Positions 43,199-52,546 of a DNA stretch of 64,000 bases are shown in pieces. A program made the position numbers and the translations under genes. Each line of letters begins with the position of its first letter. The first letter of the stretch is position 1. The stretch comes from Pelobates cultripes (taxonomy: Eukaryota; Chordata; Amphibia; Anura; Pelobatidae). The stretch covers positions 299,690,451 to 299,754,450 of the forward strand of contig OW240916.1 of assembly GCA_933207985.1 (NCBI GenBank), given 5' to 3'. The notes beneath the pieces were generated by a model that made no database searches, was not told where the DNA came from, and saw nothing but the letters and a program-made list of their open reading frames with translations.

Positions 43199-44485
43199 TT
43201 TATTTTCCAAGGCAAATACTACCACCAGACAAGAGGAACAGCTATGGGGACGGCTTGTGCCCCCTCATATGCTAACCTCTATCTGGGCTGGTGGGAAAAT
43301 ACAATGGTGTTTAATGAACATATGGCAAAGTACACAAGACACATAAAAATGTGGAAGAGATACATCGATGATGTATTGGTCATCTGGACAGATTCCTCGG
43401 ATCTCTTTCTGGAATTTGTCAATATTCTTAATTCCAATAACATCAATCTGAGACTAACGAGTGAAATTGGTGGCAAAAAAATTAACTTTTTGGACCTTAC
43501 CATTTCACTGTCAGAGGAAGGGGCTCTTACGTCCACCCTCTTTCGTAAACCCACGGTGACTAATAATCTGCTGAACTGGTCAAGCTATCACCCACCGTCC
43601 CTTAAGAAAGGGATTCCAATTGGACAGTACCTGCGCCTTAGACGCAACTGCTCTACTTTAGAAGATTTTAAACTCAAGGCCAAGACCCTACAACATCATT
43701 TTAAACAAAAGGGCTATCCAAATAGATGTTTAAAATATGCCTACAAACGGGCACTACTGTCAGAGCGTAAAGATCTTCTAGCGGATAAAAGTGTTGAATC
43801 ATCACAGGAGATCATTAGATGCATAGGGAATTTTGATGCCGGTTGGCATCAAATTATGAAAATCCTTGATAGATTCTGGCCTCTCCTGCATCAAGACCCA
43901 CATTTACATAGGGTAATCACATCAAGGGCTTCAGTGACGGCAAGAAGGGGACGTAATGTCAAGGATATTTTGGTCCCTAGTCATCTCAACAATACACCCC
44001 AGAAAACAACATGGCTTAAATCTTCAGTTCTAGGCACATATCAATGTGGGAAATGTAAAGCATGCAAGTTTGTACGCCGCCCTTCAAAAACTTTCACAGA
44101 CTCCTCAGGGACACAGGAATTCAAAGTTAGACATTTCTTTAACTGCCAGTCCAAAGGTCTGGTTTATCTTCTTTCCTGTTCCTGTGGCAAACTATATGTG
44201 GGTAAAACCTCTCGTATGTTTAAACTGAGAATAAGGGAACATGTGAACTCCATTAACCCTAGAAGACAAATTGACACTCCAGTTTCTAAACATCTGAAAC
44301 TACATCATGGGGGTTCTTCCGAAGGGATCAGATTTTGTGGCATCAAAGGAGTCACACTTGGCCCAAGAGGAGGAGACCTAGACAAAAAATTACTCCAAAG
44401 AGAGAGCTTTTGGATCTATAAGCTTAAAACTCTGTCACCATTAGGTTTAAATGAGGGTTTTTCATACACACCCTTTATTACTTGA
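43199..44485 (+). CDS. Penelope-like element: RT C-terminal half plus GIY-YIG endonuclease
   Basis: The longest ATG frame starts at 43244, but coding similarity extends upstream to ~43190 through the conserved GTAMGT block, so the start is not real and the 5' half is missing. Seen in order: GTACAPSYANLYLGWWE, the YIDD catalytic box (residues 40-43 of the 413), a thumb with NFLDLTISLS-type block, a CGKCKACKF cysteine cluster (about residue 268) and a GIY-YIG domain (VYLLSC...KLYVGKT about 306-323, arginine in KLRIREH, glutamate in RESFWIYKL, LNEGF end). This RT+GIY-YIG fusion is diagnostic of Penelope-like elements. The cysteine cluster may fit the Neptune group. No stop or frameshift within. 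Confidence 0.9.
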   Translation, partial: FIFQGKYYHQTRGTAMGTACAPSYANLYLGWWENTMVFNEHMAKYTRHIKMWKRYIDDVLVIWTDSSDLFLEFVNILNSNNINLRLTSEIGGKKINFLDLTISLSEEGALTSTLFRKPTVTNNLLNWSSYHPPSLKKGIPIGQYLRLRRNCSTLEDFKLKAKTLQHHFKQKGYPNRCLKYAYKRALLSERKDLLADKSVESSQEIIRCIGNFDAGWHQIMKILDRFWPLLHQDPHLHRVITSRASVTARRGRNVKDILVPSHLNNTPQKTTWLKSSVLGTYQCGKCKACKFVRRPSKTFTDSSGTQEFKVRHFFNCQSKGLVYLLSCSCGKLYVGKTSRMFKLRIREHVNSINPRRQIDTPVSKHLKLHHGGSSEGIRFCGIKGVTLGPRGGDLDKKLLQRESFWIYKLKTLSPLGLNEGFSYTPFIT

Positions 44486-45582
44486 TAACTTGTTCTGAAT
44501 CATCCCTGATCCATAATATTAACAATTACAATTTTTTCTCTATACACCTGGCATAGATCTATTAAGACTCTATGTAAATATGTAGATATGTATATAAATT
44601 CCTGATACACTTGTATAATTTGTAATATAACGTGTGTAGTGTTTTGTTTATGTATTTGTAGCACTTCTTTATTCTCTATTTAAATCTTTATTTTTATTAC
44701 TCTAGACATGAGTATCATACTGAGATCAAACATTTCCTTAATAAGATGGACATAAGGGGAGCATAGAGACAGATATATATATTTTTTATATCCTTTTATT
44801 ATCTAGGTAGTTATATGAATGTTTATAACTCTGGGCCATTATTAGGACATGCGTATATATCATTATAAGAATTTCTTACCCTTTGTCACATATGATTATT
44901 TGTGACTATCTGTGCTTTGACGGCTACCTTTGTAGACAATATCCCTTTAATCATCTATTGGCTGTATGGCTATATACATATACCATTGTGTAGTTGTGGT
45001 GTATATCCACTCTGCCACATGTGAGATGGCGAATGTGCCACTATATATGCCATTGTATCGATCTGGCATGCCGTCATTTGTAAATGACATGTTTTCCTTT
45101 GGACACTATTAGGGATACACACTGCGGTACGATTTTAATACTGTACTAGATGGCCGCTTGGGCTTCTATGCAGATGTGTCAGCACGGTCGCAGGATGCCC
45201 ACGGGACCCCTCCCCGCCGGTCATGTGTTGGGGTGCTCTTTCCTTTCGCCCTTCGTGCACGGATGGGCGTGATTATGGATGGGCGTCACTGAGTGACGTC
45301 TCTATACCAGGTTTACACCTCTAGACTTGATCCCGCCCATCACAGGAACTGCTGTCATCACAGTCCGATCACGTGACTCAGTCTACGTCGGGTCACGTGA
45401 TCGGCACGAAGCTCCGCCCATTTGTTCATTCTGAGATCCGTAGCAGTACACTGTTATGTTCCTCATTAAGTACACTGCATTCAGCTGAGAATACACGCAC
45501 CCTTTTGATCTCATTGGCTATGATACTTATGTCTCCTGGCATACATTTAGTATTTAAGAGAGTTCCAGATCAGTTTGTAGTT
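44486..45582 (+). other. Penelope-like element 3' region
   Basis: Non-coding AT-rich sequence between the endonuclease stop and the ribozyme-like motif. GC content rises towards 45180-45420. Presumably part of the element's 3' UTR and pseudo-LTR, but its boundaries could not be placed. Confidence 0.4.
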
Positions 45583-45631
45583 TGCCCCTGACGAAGGTGC
45601 ATCTCTCTAGCACCGAAACGTACGTTGGGCA
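45583..45631 (+). ncRNA. Candidate hammerhead ribozyme, minimal stem III type
   Basis: Core CUGACGA at 45588-45594, stem II GGUGC/GCACC (45596-45600 with 45610-45614), GAA at 45615-45617, a 2-bp stem III AC/GU around loop GUAC (45618-45625), then U45626, the expected cleavage position. Stem I pairs 45583-45587 UGCCC with 45627-45631 GGGCA. A single A (45595) is extra between the core and stem II. Penelope-like elements are known to carry such short-stem-III hammerheads. Confidence 0.55.
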
Positions 45632-45901
45632 TTTTTACTCATATCACCCTGATATGAGCATTGGGCACTGGTGGATTTAGCACCATGATTTTGCACTATA
45701 CCTAATCTATCTTTATTTCTGTTCTATGCCTGTCTAGCTAGATTAACAGGGAGAGAGGCTTTGTAATTTAAACATATATTACCAGTCTACTTTTTTGACT
45801 GGTGTTCTTTATATATCAATTACCTCTATCCTTTCATCTATCCTTTATAACTTGACTTGGAGCATATGTTATATAGATTTGTATACTAGACGATTCCTAG
45901 G

Positions 45902-46950
45902 TGTAGCGGATGGCACTGGGCTGTCCTGCAAATGTCCTTGAAATAATTGCATTCGTGTGATCTGCTAGTTTTCTATGTGTTTCAAAGCCTTGTATTCTTT
46001 TGATTGTTCGGTAGTTTCATTCCCTTAGTTTATTCGAATGAAACTACCGAACAGCCAGACCTCCCCTGTGTAAAGTGTGTCCTCAATTACTCGTTGCAAC
46101 ATTGTTGCGAACGGGTAATTGACTAGGAAGTAGCCGTCCTTTGTTCTCGGGGGTGGCCGCCATTCGACAAACGAACGTGGCGGCGGCCATTTTAAAACTC
46201 CCGAACAGCGGTGTTTTGCCGTCGAGTGTCTGGAACTAAAATCGGACACTCGAGTAGGCGAACACCGCTGAGACCTCCACAGCCATGGTCCGTTCGGTTC
46301 CAAACTACCGAACGGCCCCTCGTTCGGTAGATAGAAAATACCGAACGAGGGGATTCAGGCGAACCCTCCCTAGCCTCTATAGCTAGAGGTTTTCGTGTAT
46401 TTCATTCCCTTATGCCAGGACCGACCGCAGGGCCCATTCACATGGAACCGGATTCGGCTATCTCTGTTCGTGCGGTCGGTCACTTTATTCCCTCCATACT
46501 TCTCCCGAACCCCTGGTCTGATCTGGGTGATTTTTGGATATGTTGGTCACCCAGATCAGGGCTACCAGGGGATGTATTAATTAAAGGGGTACCCCTACGT
46601 TTAGGGGTACATCCAGAAACGGGGAGAATTGGTGTGCTGGATAAGGGGATTATGATGCTGGCTGAGGGGAGGGGATGTGTGGGAGGTTACCAGGACAGGA
46701 TTGGCTACTGTAATAATTACTGTAAATCCCTCCCTTGCATGGGAGCATGCTTTATAAGGAGACTGTGATTAAGGCTTGTCAGTTCTGCTCCTGAAACTGT
46801 GTGTCGTCCAGTTATTGGGATTGCTGTGGGGAGATTGCTGTTATTTTTACCTGCTGGAAACTTTGCCTATGGATTTATTATTTACTTGTTCCTGAGCCTC
46901 ACTTGGATTACAAGCGGAGATAACCTGTGGAATATTGCATCTCCGCTACA
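45902..46950 (+). repeat. Gmr1-like element 5' LTR
   Basis: 1049 bp. Ends are the perfect 9-bp inverted pair TGTAGCGGA / TCCGCTACA. U3 holds several hairpins, including TTCGGTAGTTTCATT paired with AATGAAACTACCGAA and an AACAGCGGTGTT / AACACCGCTG pair. TATA-like TTTATAA at 46751-46757. Confidence 0.95.
46751..46757 (+). promoter_or_regulatory. TATA box of the Gmr1-like LTR
   Basis: TTTATAA, with a poly(A)-like ATTAAG 10 bases downstream (ATTAAA at 52359-52364 in the 3' LTR). The poly(A) signal so close to the TATA would lie upstream of the cap site. Confidence 0.6.
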
Positions 46951-46951
46951 T

Positions 46952-46969
46952 TGGTGGCAGCGGTGGGAT
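46952..46969 (+). promoter_or_regulatory. Primer binding site, tRNA-Leu type
   Basis: TGGTGGCAGCGGTGGGAT one base after the LTR. It is complementary to the 3' end of vertebrate tRNA-Leu(AAG/TAG) including CCA. Confidence 0.8.
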
Positions 46970-47006
46970 CCAGACTCACAAGGGAACAAGTACTAATGGA
47001 ATACGG

Positions 47007-50000
47007 ATGGAGAGTGATTATGCCAAGCTTAAAAGATCCACGCTAAAAGACCTCCTGGAAGCGAAAGGTATTGCAGCTAGCAACAAAAAGAAAGCAATCC
47101 TCATTGCAGAAGTGATGGCTGAATACCAGCAGGAGGACAGGGTAATCCCTGAGCAACAGAGTGCAGCAGATGGAGCTGAAAAAGAAGAGTTCCGGAGAGA
47201 AGTGCAGTTCAGGCTGTCCTTTTATGGAGAGAATCCAACAACAGATATTATATCCAGGACAATGACAGAGGTACAGGAGTTTATACTGCGTCAAAGGCCA
47301 CTACAACAGCTGGAGAGGAATGCTACCACAACTACCATCACACAGGGTAAGACAAAAATTCCTTACCAAGCCTTTAAAACGTATATAGAAGCAGAGGAAG
47401 ATATAGATGCTTTTCTCCAAGACTTTGAAAGGCTGTGTGCATTGCATAGTATTAGCCCAGACGAGTGGGTGCCTATTTTAGCAGGGAAGCTCACAGGGAA
47501 GGCGGCTGAAGCCTATAGAACTGTACCTGATGAGGAGATTCGTAATTACCGCAGAGTAAAAGAAGTGATCCTGGCCCGATATGCAATCACACCAGAGGCA
47601 TATCGGCGGCGGTTTAGAGACCTAAAGAGAAATGATAAGGACTCTCATGTGGAATGGGCTTGCAAGTTGCATCGGGCCGCTCTGGGGTGGGTACAGTCCA
47701 ATAAGGCTCGGTCCATGGAGGACTTGTTACAAATGGTGTTGCTGGAGCAATTTTATGAGGGGGTAACCAGCGATGTCCAGGAATGGGTGAGGGACAGAAA
47801 CCCTACCTCCCTTACCGAAGCTGCCAGGAAGGCAGATGAGTACTTGGATGCACGCAGGCAGCAGAAACCTGCAGCCCCAAAAACCAGTTTTAAAACATTT
47901 GGGGGAAACAGCTACAACCCAGCTCCACCCAGGCAACTGCCACCACCACCTCCACCCGCTGCACAGCAACGTTTTCGCCAGCCAGCTTCCGGCCCCTGTC
48001 ATCACTGCCAGAAGTGGGGACATTATAAAAGGGAATGTCCCCAGCTGAGGGATCGTTCAACCTGGATTCGCCCCGGCCCACCACCACCACCAAGAGCAGC
48101 CGCCGCCCATCACTACCAAGATACAGTGGCCACACCATATGGGTCAGCTATTCCCATAACAACCGTGGAACAGTGGGAAGTACTGCACGAGGCGGATCCA
48201 GTCCAGGCCAATGCGGATAACAGACAGCACCACAGGCAGACCGTATACCTGGAAGGTAAAGCAGTACAAGGACTACGTGATTCGGGGGCTACTATCACCT
48301 TGGTAAAGAGTCACCTGGTGTCGGATCAAGCGAGACTAAGTAAAACTGTGGCCGTCAGGGTAGCCGGGGGAGCAGTGTACCGGCTACCTACAGCAAGGGT
48401 ACATTTACATTGGGGAGCGGGGGCAGGACATGTGGAGGTGGGGTTGATGCCGCAGTTACCGGCGGAGGTTTTATTGGGGAACGATCTGGGGAGGCTCACA
48501 TCTGCTTTTGAGCCCCAGACGTCCACCACAGGAGAAGCTCACCCTGTGGTCACCCGTCAACAGGCCCGCACCCAGGACTACCACTCACCTCCGGAGGTTC
48601 AGGTAAGAGACCCTTCCCCTTCCCTTGACTGTGTCCCCTGGGCCCCTCCTAACGAATTTGCAGCAGAGGTAGTGACTGACCCCACCTTGCAGGTATACAG
48701 GGACAAGGTGACAGCAGACCCTCCTGGGGGAGAGGGGGAGAGATTTGTCTGGGACAAGCAGCTTTTGTACAGGGAGACAGACAAGCAGATTGAGGGGTCA
48801 GACCCAATAGTGATGAGGCAGCTAGTGGTGCCGCAGCGGTACCGAGCAGAGCTACTCCGGATAGCGCACGATATCCCGCTATCCGGACATCTAGGGGTCA
48901 GCCGCACTAGGTACCGACTGACCCAAAGTTTCTTCTGGCCAGGGATCAGCCAGGAAGTGCGCAGGTATTGCACCACCTGCGATACCTGCCAGAGGGTAGG
49001 GAAAAGGGGAGACCGGAGGAAGGCAAAACTACACCCCTTGCCAATAATTGAGGAACCTTTTAGCAGAATAGCGGTAGACTTGATAGGTCCCCTCAAGAAA
49101 GCTAGCCCGTCAGGCAAAAGGTACATTTTAACGGTAGTAGACTATGCTACCAGATATCCAGAGGCAGTGGCTCTGACCAACATTCATGCTGAAACGGTCG
49201 CGGATGCCCTCATGCAGATATTCTCCCGGTTGGGATTACCCAGGGAGATTATCTCGGATCAGGGTACCCAATTTACCGCAGAATTCACCCAACACCTCTG
49301 GAGGATCTGTGGCATTAAGCCTATTATCAGCGCCCCTTACCACCCCCAGACTAATGGGCTCTGCGAACGGTTCAATGGCACATTGAAGCAAATGCTCCGA
49401 ACCTTCGCAGAGACCCACAAGGACTGGGAGCGGTTCCTGCCGCATCTCCTATTCGCTTACCGGGAGGTGCCGCAGGAATCCACGGGATTTTCCCCGTTTG
49501 AACTGCTGTTTGGGAGGAGGGTCAGAGGCCCCTTAGATCTTATAAGAGAGCACTGGGAGGGAGATCGGAGCGCAGATGGCACCCCCATCATACCATGTGT
49601 GTTGGCTCTCCGAGACCGCCTGGAAGCATTAACCAGGACGGTAAGGGAAAACCTTCAGGCGGCACAGACCCGCCAGCGCACATGGTATGACCGGGGAGCC
49701 AGGGACCGTAGCTTTCAGGTCGGGCAGAAAGTGCTAATTTTAAAACCGGTCCGACATGACAAGCTACAGGCCGCCTGGCAGGGACCTTATAGGGTGGTGG
49801 AACAGAGATGTGACACCACCTATATAATTGGCCCCTGCACAGGGACGGGAGGGCGACGCATGCTCCATGTGAACATGATGAAGCCCTACCAAGAGCGCTC
49901 CGAGGAGGTAACCGCCATATGTGCGCCCAATTCTGATGAGTGTGACAGCTTACCACTCCCAGATCTGCTGGAAGATGGGCAGTTGTCTGGGGATTTAGGG

Positions 50001-51413
50001 GAAGTCACACTGGGAGACCGGCTGAGCCCACAGGAGCGCATCGAGGTACAGCAACTGCTGGAGGAGAAACGAGACACGTTCTCTAATGTACCTGGGTACA
50101 CCCCTCTGGCCACTCACCGGGTAGAGACCCCAGGGCAACTACCGATGCGCCAGACCCCCTACCGCATCCCAGAAGCGGTAAGGGAAAACATGCGCAAGGA
50201 GATCGATGAGATGCTCCAACTGGGGGTGATTGAGCCCTCAGATAGTCCCTGGGCTTCTCCGGTAGTACTCGTACCGAAGCGGGACGGTACGACCCGCTTC
50301 TGCGTAGACTACCGGAGATTAAACGAGAAAACGGTGTCCGATGCATACCCTATGCCACGGATAGATGAGCTACTGGACAGAATGGCCAGGGGTCAATACC
50401 TCACTACCATTGACTTATGTAAGGGGTATTGGCAAATCCCCCTGGCCCCAGAGGCCATCCCGAAATCGGCCTTTGTCACCCCATTTGGCTTGTACCAGTT
50501 TAAGGTCATGCCATTTGGGATGAAAAACGCCCCAGCTACTTTCCAGCGGATGGTAGACCGACTCCTGGATGGGTTCCAAGACTACACCTGTGCCTACCTG
50601 GACGATATTGCCATTTTTAGCAATACGTGGCAGGAGCACTTGGCCCATATAGGAGCGGTTCTAGACAGGATTAAGGAAGCTGGTTTGACATTGAAACCGG
50701 CCAAGTGCAGCATAGGGATGGCCGAGGTGCAGTACCTCGGACATAGAGTGGGGTGCGGCAAACAGAAGCCCGAACCAGCCAAAGTAGAAGCCGTGGCCCA
50801 GTGGCCCACTCCTAGGACTAAAACCCAGGTGTTAGCTTTTCTAGGGACCGCTGGGTACTACAGAAAGTTTGTCCCTAACTATAGCACCCTCGCCAAACCT
50901 CTCACTGACCTTACTCGGAAGAATTTGCCCCGCCAGGTGACCTGGACCCCGGAGTGTGAGCAGGCATTCCAACATCTGAAAAATGCACTGATAAATGCTC
51001 CTGTCTTGGCCGCTCCCAATCCAACTAAACGGTTTCTTGTCCACACAGACGCTTCTATGTTTGGATTGGGAGCAGTACTGAGCCAAGTCGGAGCCGATGG
51101 CGGAGAACACCCCGTGGCTTACATCAGTCGCAAGCTGTTACCCCGAGAAGTAAGCTACGCCGCCATCGAGAAGGAATGCCTGGCTGTGGTGTGGGCCTTA
51201 AAGAAACTGCAGCCGTATCTATATGGACAGCCCTTTTCCTTACTCACGGATCACAACCCGCTGGTATGGCTAAACCGGGTGGCTGGGGACAATGCCAGGC
51301 TGCTGCGCTGGAGTTTGGCGCTGCAGCCTTTTGACTTTAATATTCAGTACCGCCCGGGTAAACAGAATGGGAATGCCGACGGGTTGTCGAGACAAACTGA
51401 CCTGGAAAAATGA
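47007..51413 (+). CDS. gag-pol: Gmr1-like Gag-Pol polyprotein, single intact frame
   Basis: 1468 codons without a stop or frameshift. I take the ATG at 47007 (MESDYAKLKRS); the upstream in-frame ATG at 46935 lies in the LTR before the primer site. Gag: a KDLLEAKGI/SAP-like N-terminus, a retrotransposon-gag domain (about residues 110-270), a proline-rich linker and one CCHC knuckle CHHCQKWGHYKREC (331-344). Protease DSGA at 425-428. Integrase next: HHCC zinc domain from H621, D691, D751 and E787 (DD35E), then a GPYRVV module. RT follows (about 1040-1260) with YLDD at 1197-1200, RNase H with D1348, ending near NADGLSRQ. Gag and Pol share one frame with no stop, so expression of extra Gag is unexplained. 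Confidence 0.95.
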   Translation: MESDYAKLKRSTLKDLLEAKGIAASNKKKAILIAEVMAEYQQEDRVIPEQQSAADGAEKEEFRREVQFRLSFYGENPTTDIISRTMTEVQEFILRQRPLQQLERNATTTTITQGKTKIPYQAFKTYIEAEEDIDAFLQDFERLCALHSISPDEWVPILAGKLTGKAAEAYRTVPDEEIRNYRRVKEVILARYAITPEAYRRRFRDLKRNDKDSHVEWACKLHRAALGWVQSNKARSMEDLLQMVLLEQFYEGVTSDVQEWVRDRNPTSLTEAARKADEYLDARRQQKPAAPKTSFKTFGGNSYNPAPPRQLPPPPPPAAQQRFRQPASGPCHHCQKWGHYKRECPQLRDRSTWIRPGPPPPPRAAAAHHYQDTVATPYGSAIPITTVEQWEVLHEADPVQANADNRQHHRQTVYLEGKAVQGLRDSGATITLVKSHLVSDQARLSKTVAVRVAGGAVYRLPTARVHLHWGAGAGHVEVGLMPQLPAEVLLGNDLGRLTSAFEPQTSTTGEAHPVVTRQQARTQDYHSPPEVQVRDPSPSLDCVPWAPPNEFAAEVVTDPTLQVYRDKVTADPPGGEGERFVWDKQLLYRETDKQIEGSDPIVMRQLVVPQRYRAELLRIAHDIPLSGHLGVSRTRYRLTQSFFWPGISQEVRRYCTTCDTCQRVGKRGDRRKAKLHPLPIIEEPFSRIAVDLIGPLKKASPSGKRYILTVVDYATRYPEAVALTNIHAETVADALMQIFSRLGLPREIISDQGTQFTAEFTQHLWRICGIKPIISAPYHPQTNGLCERFNGTLKQMLRTFAETHKDWERFLPHLLFAYREVPQESTGFSPFELLFGRRVRGPLDLIREHWEGDRSADGTPIIPCVLALRDRLEALTRTVRENLQAAQTRQRTWYDRGARDRSFQVGQKVLILKPVRHDKLQAAWQGPYRVVEQRCDTTYIIGPCTGTGGRRMLHVNMMKPYQERSEEVTAICAPNSDECDSLPLPDLLEDGQLSGDLGEVTLGDRLSPQERIEVQQLLEEKRDTFSNVPGYTPLATHRVETPGQLPMRQTPYRIPEAVRENMRKEIDEMLQLGVIEPSDSPWASPVVLVPKRDGTTRFCVDYRRLNEKTVSDAYPMPRIDELLDRMARGQYLTTIDLCKGYWQIPLAPEAIPKSAFVTPFGLYQFKVMPFGMKNAPATFQRMVDRLLDGFQDYTCAYLDDIAIFSNTWQEHLAHIGAVLDRIKEAGLTLKPAKCSIGMAEVQYLGHRVGCGKQKPEPAKVEAVAQWPTPRTKTQVLAFLGTAGYYRKFVPNYSTLAKPLTDLTRKNLPRQVTWTPECEQAFQHLKNALINAPVLAAPNPTKRFLVHTDASMFGLGAVLSQVGADGGEHPVAYISRKLLPREVSYAAIEKECLAVVWALKKLQPYLYGQPFSLLTDHNPLVWLNRVAGDNARLLRWSLALQPFDFNIQYRPGKQNGNADGLSRQTDLEK

Positions 51414-51481
51414 TCCGTGAGTCCCCGGACATCCCCAAGCCGATCCGTGTTGGATCAGACTGTGTATGCCGGCTTGTGGGC

Positions 51482-51493
51482 AAGGGGGAGCAG
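51482..51493 (+). promoter_or_regulatory. Polypurine tract of the Gmr1-like element
   Basis: AAGGGGGAGCAG immediately before the 3' LTR, the expected plus-strand primer. Confidence 0.75.
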
Positions 51494-52541
51494 TGTAGCG
51501 GATGGCACTGGGCTGTCCTGCAAATGTCTTGAAATAATTGCATTCGTGTGATCTGCTAGTTTTCTATGTGTTTTAAAGCCTTGTATTCTTTGATTGTTCG
51601 GTAGTTCCATTCCCTTAGTTTATTCGAATGAAACTACCGAACAACCAGACCTCCCCTGTGTGAAGTGTGTCCTCAATTACCCGTTGCAACATTGTTGCGA
51701 ACGGGTAATTGACAGGAAGTAGCCGTCCTTTGTTCTCGGGGGTGGCCGCCATTCGACAAACGAACACGTGGCGGCGGCCATTTTAAAACTCCCGAACAGC
51801 GGTGTTTTGCCGTCGAGTGTCTGGAACTAAAATCGGACACTCGAGTAGGCGAACACCGCTGAGACCTCCACAACCCTGGTCCGTTCGGTTCCAAACTACC
51901 GAACGGCCCCTCGTTCGGTAGATAGAAAATACCGAACGAGGGGATTCAGGCGAACCCTCCCTAGCCTCTATAGCTAGAGGTTTTCGTGTATTTCATTCCC
52001 TTATGCCAGGACCGACCGCAGGGCCCATTCACATGGAACCGGATTCGGCTATCTCTGTTCGTGCGGTCGGTCATTTTATTCCCTCCATACTTTTCCCGAA
52101 CCCCTGGTCCGATCTGGGTGATTTTTGGATATGTTGTTCACCCAGATCAGGGCTACCAGGGGATGTATGATTTAAAGGGGTACCCCTACGTTTAGGGGTA
52201 CATCCAGAAATGGGGGGAATTGGTGTGCTGGCTAAGGGGATTATGATGCTAGCTGAGGGGAGGGGATGTGTGGGAGGTTACCAGGACAGGATTGGCTACT
52301 GTAATAATTACTGTAAATCCCTCCCTTGCATGGGAGCATGCTTTATAAGGAGACTGTGATTAAAGGCTTGTCAGTTCTGCTCCTGAAACTGTGTGTCGTC
52401 CAGTTATTGGGATTGCTGTGGGGAGATTGCTGTTATTTTACCTGCTGGAAACTTTGCCTATGGATTTATTATTTACTTGTTCCTGAGCCTCACTTGGATT
52501 ACAAGCGGAGATAACCTGGGGAATATTGCATCTCCGCTACA
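51494..52541 (+). repeat. Gmr1-like element 3' LTR
   Basis: 1048 bp, about 98% identical by eye to the 5' LTR. It begins TGTAGCGGA and ends TCCGCTACA. Poly(A)-like ATTAAA at 52359-52364 follows the TATA at about 52342. Confidence 0.95.
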
Positions 52542-52546
52542 CTAGG

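Larger units (their letters stand above)
45902..52541 (+). mobile_element. Complete Gmr1-like LTR retrotransposon
   Basis: LTRs at both ends, primer binding site, polypurine tract and one long open frame. Direct repeats CTAGG lie at 45897-45901 and 52542-52546. LTRs differ by about 18 substitutions and 6 short indels over 1048 bp by eye (near 2%). Pol order is protease, integrase, RT, RNase H, the Gmr1-type arrangement. All parts needed for autonomy are present and unbroken. It lies just after the Penelope 3' region. Confidence 0.95.

Noticed and set aside
46025..46303. 92-residue frame repeated at 51673-51894
   Set aside because: Antisense reading of the paired LTRs, disrupted differently in each copy.
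26459..46969. tRNA genes suggested by tRNA-like 18-mers
   Set aside because: Only 18 bases complementary to tRNA 3' ends, placed right after LTRs; these are primer binding sites.
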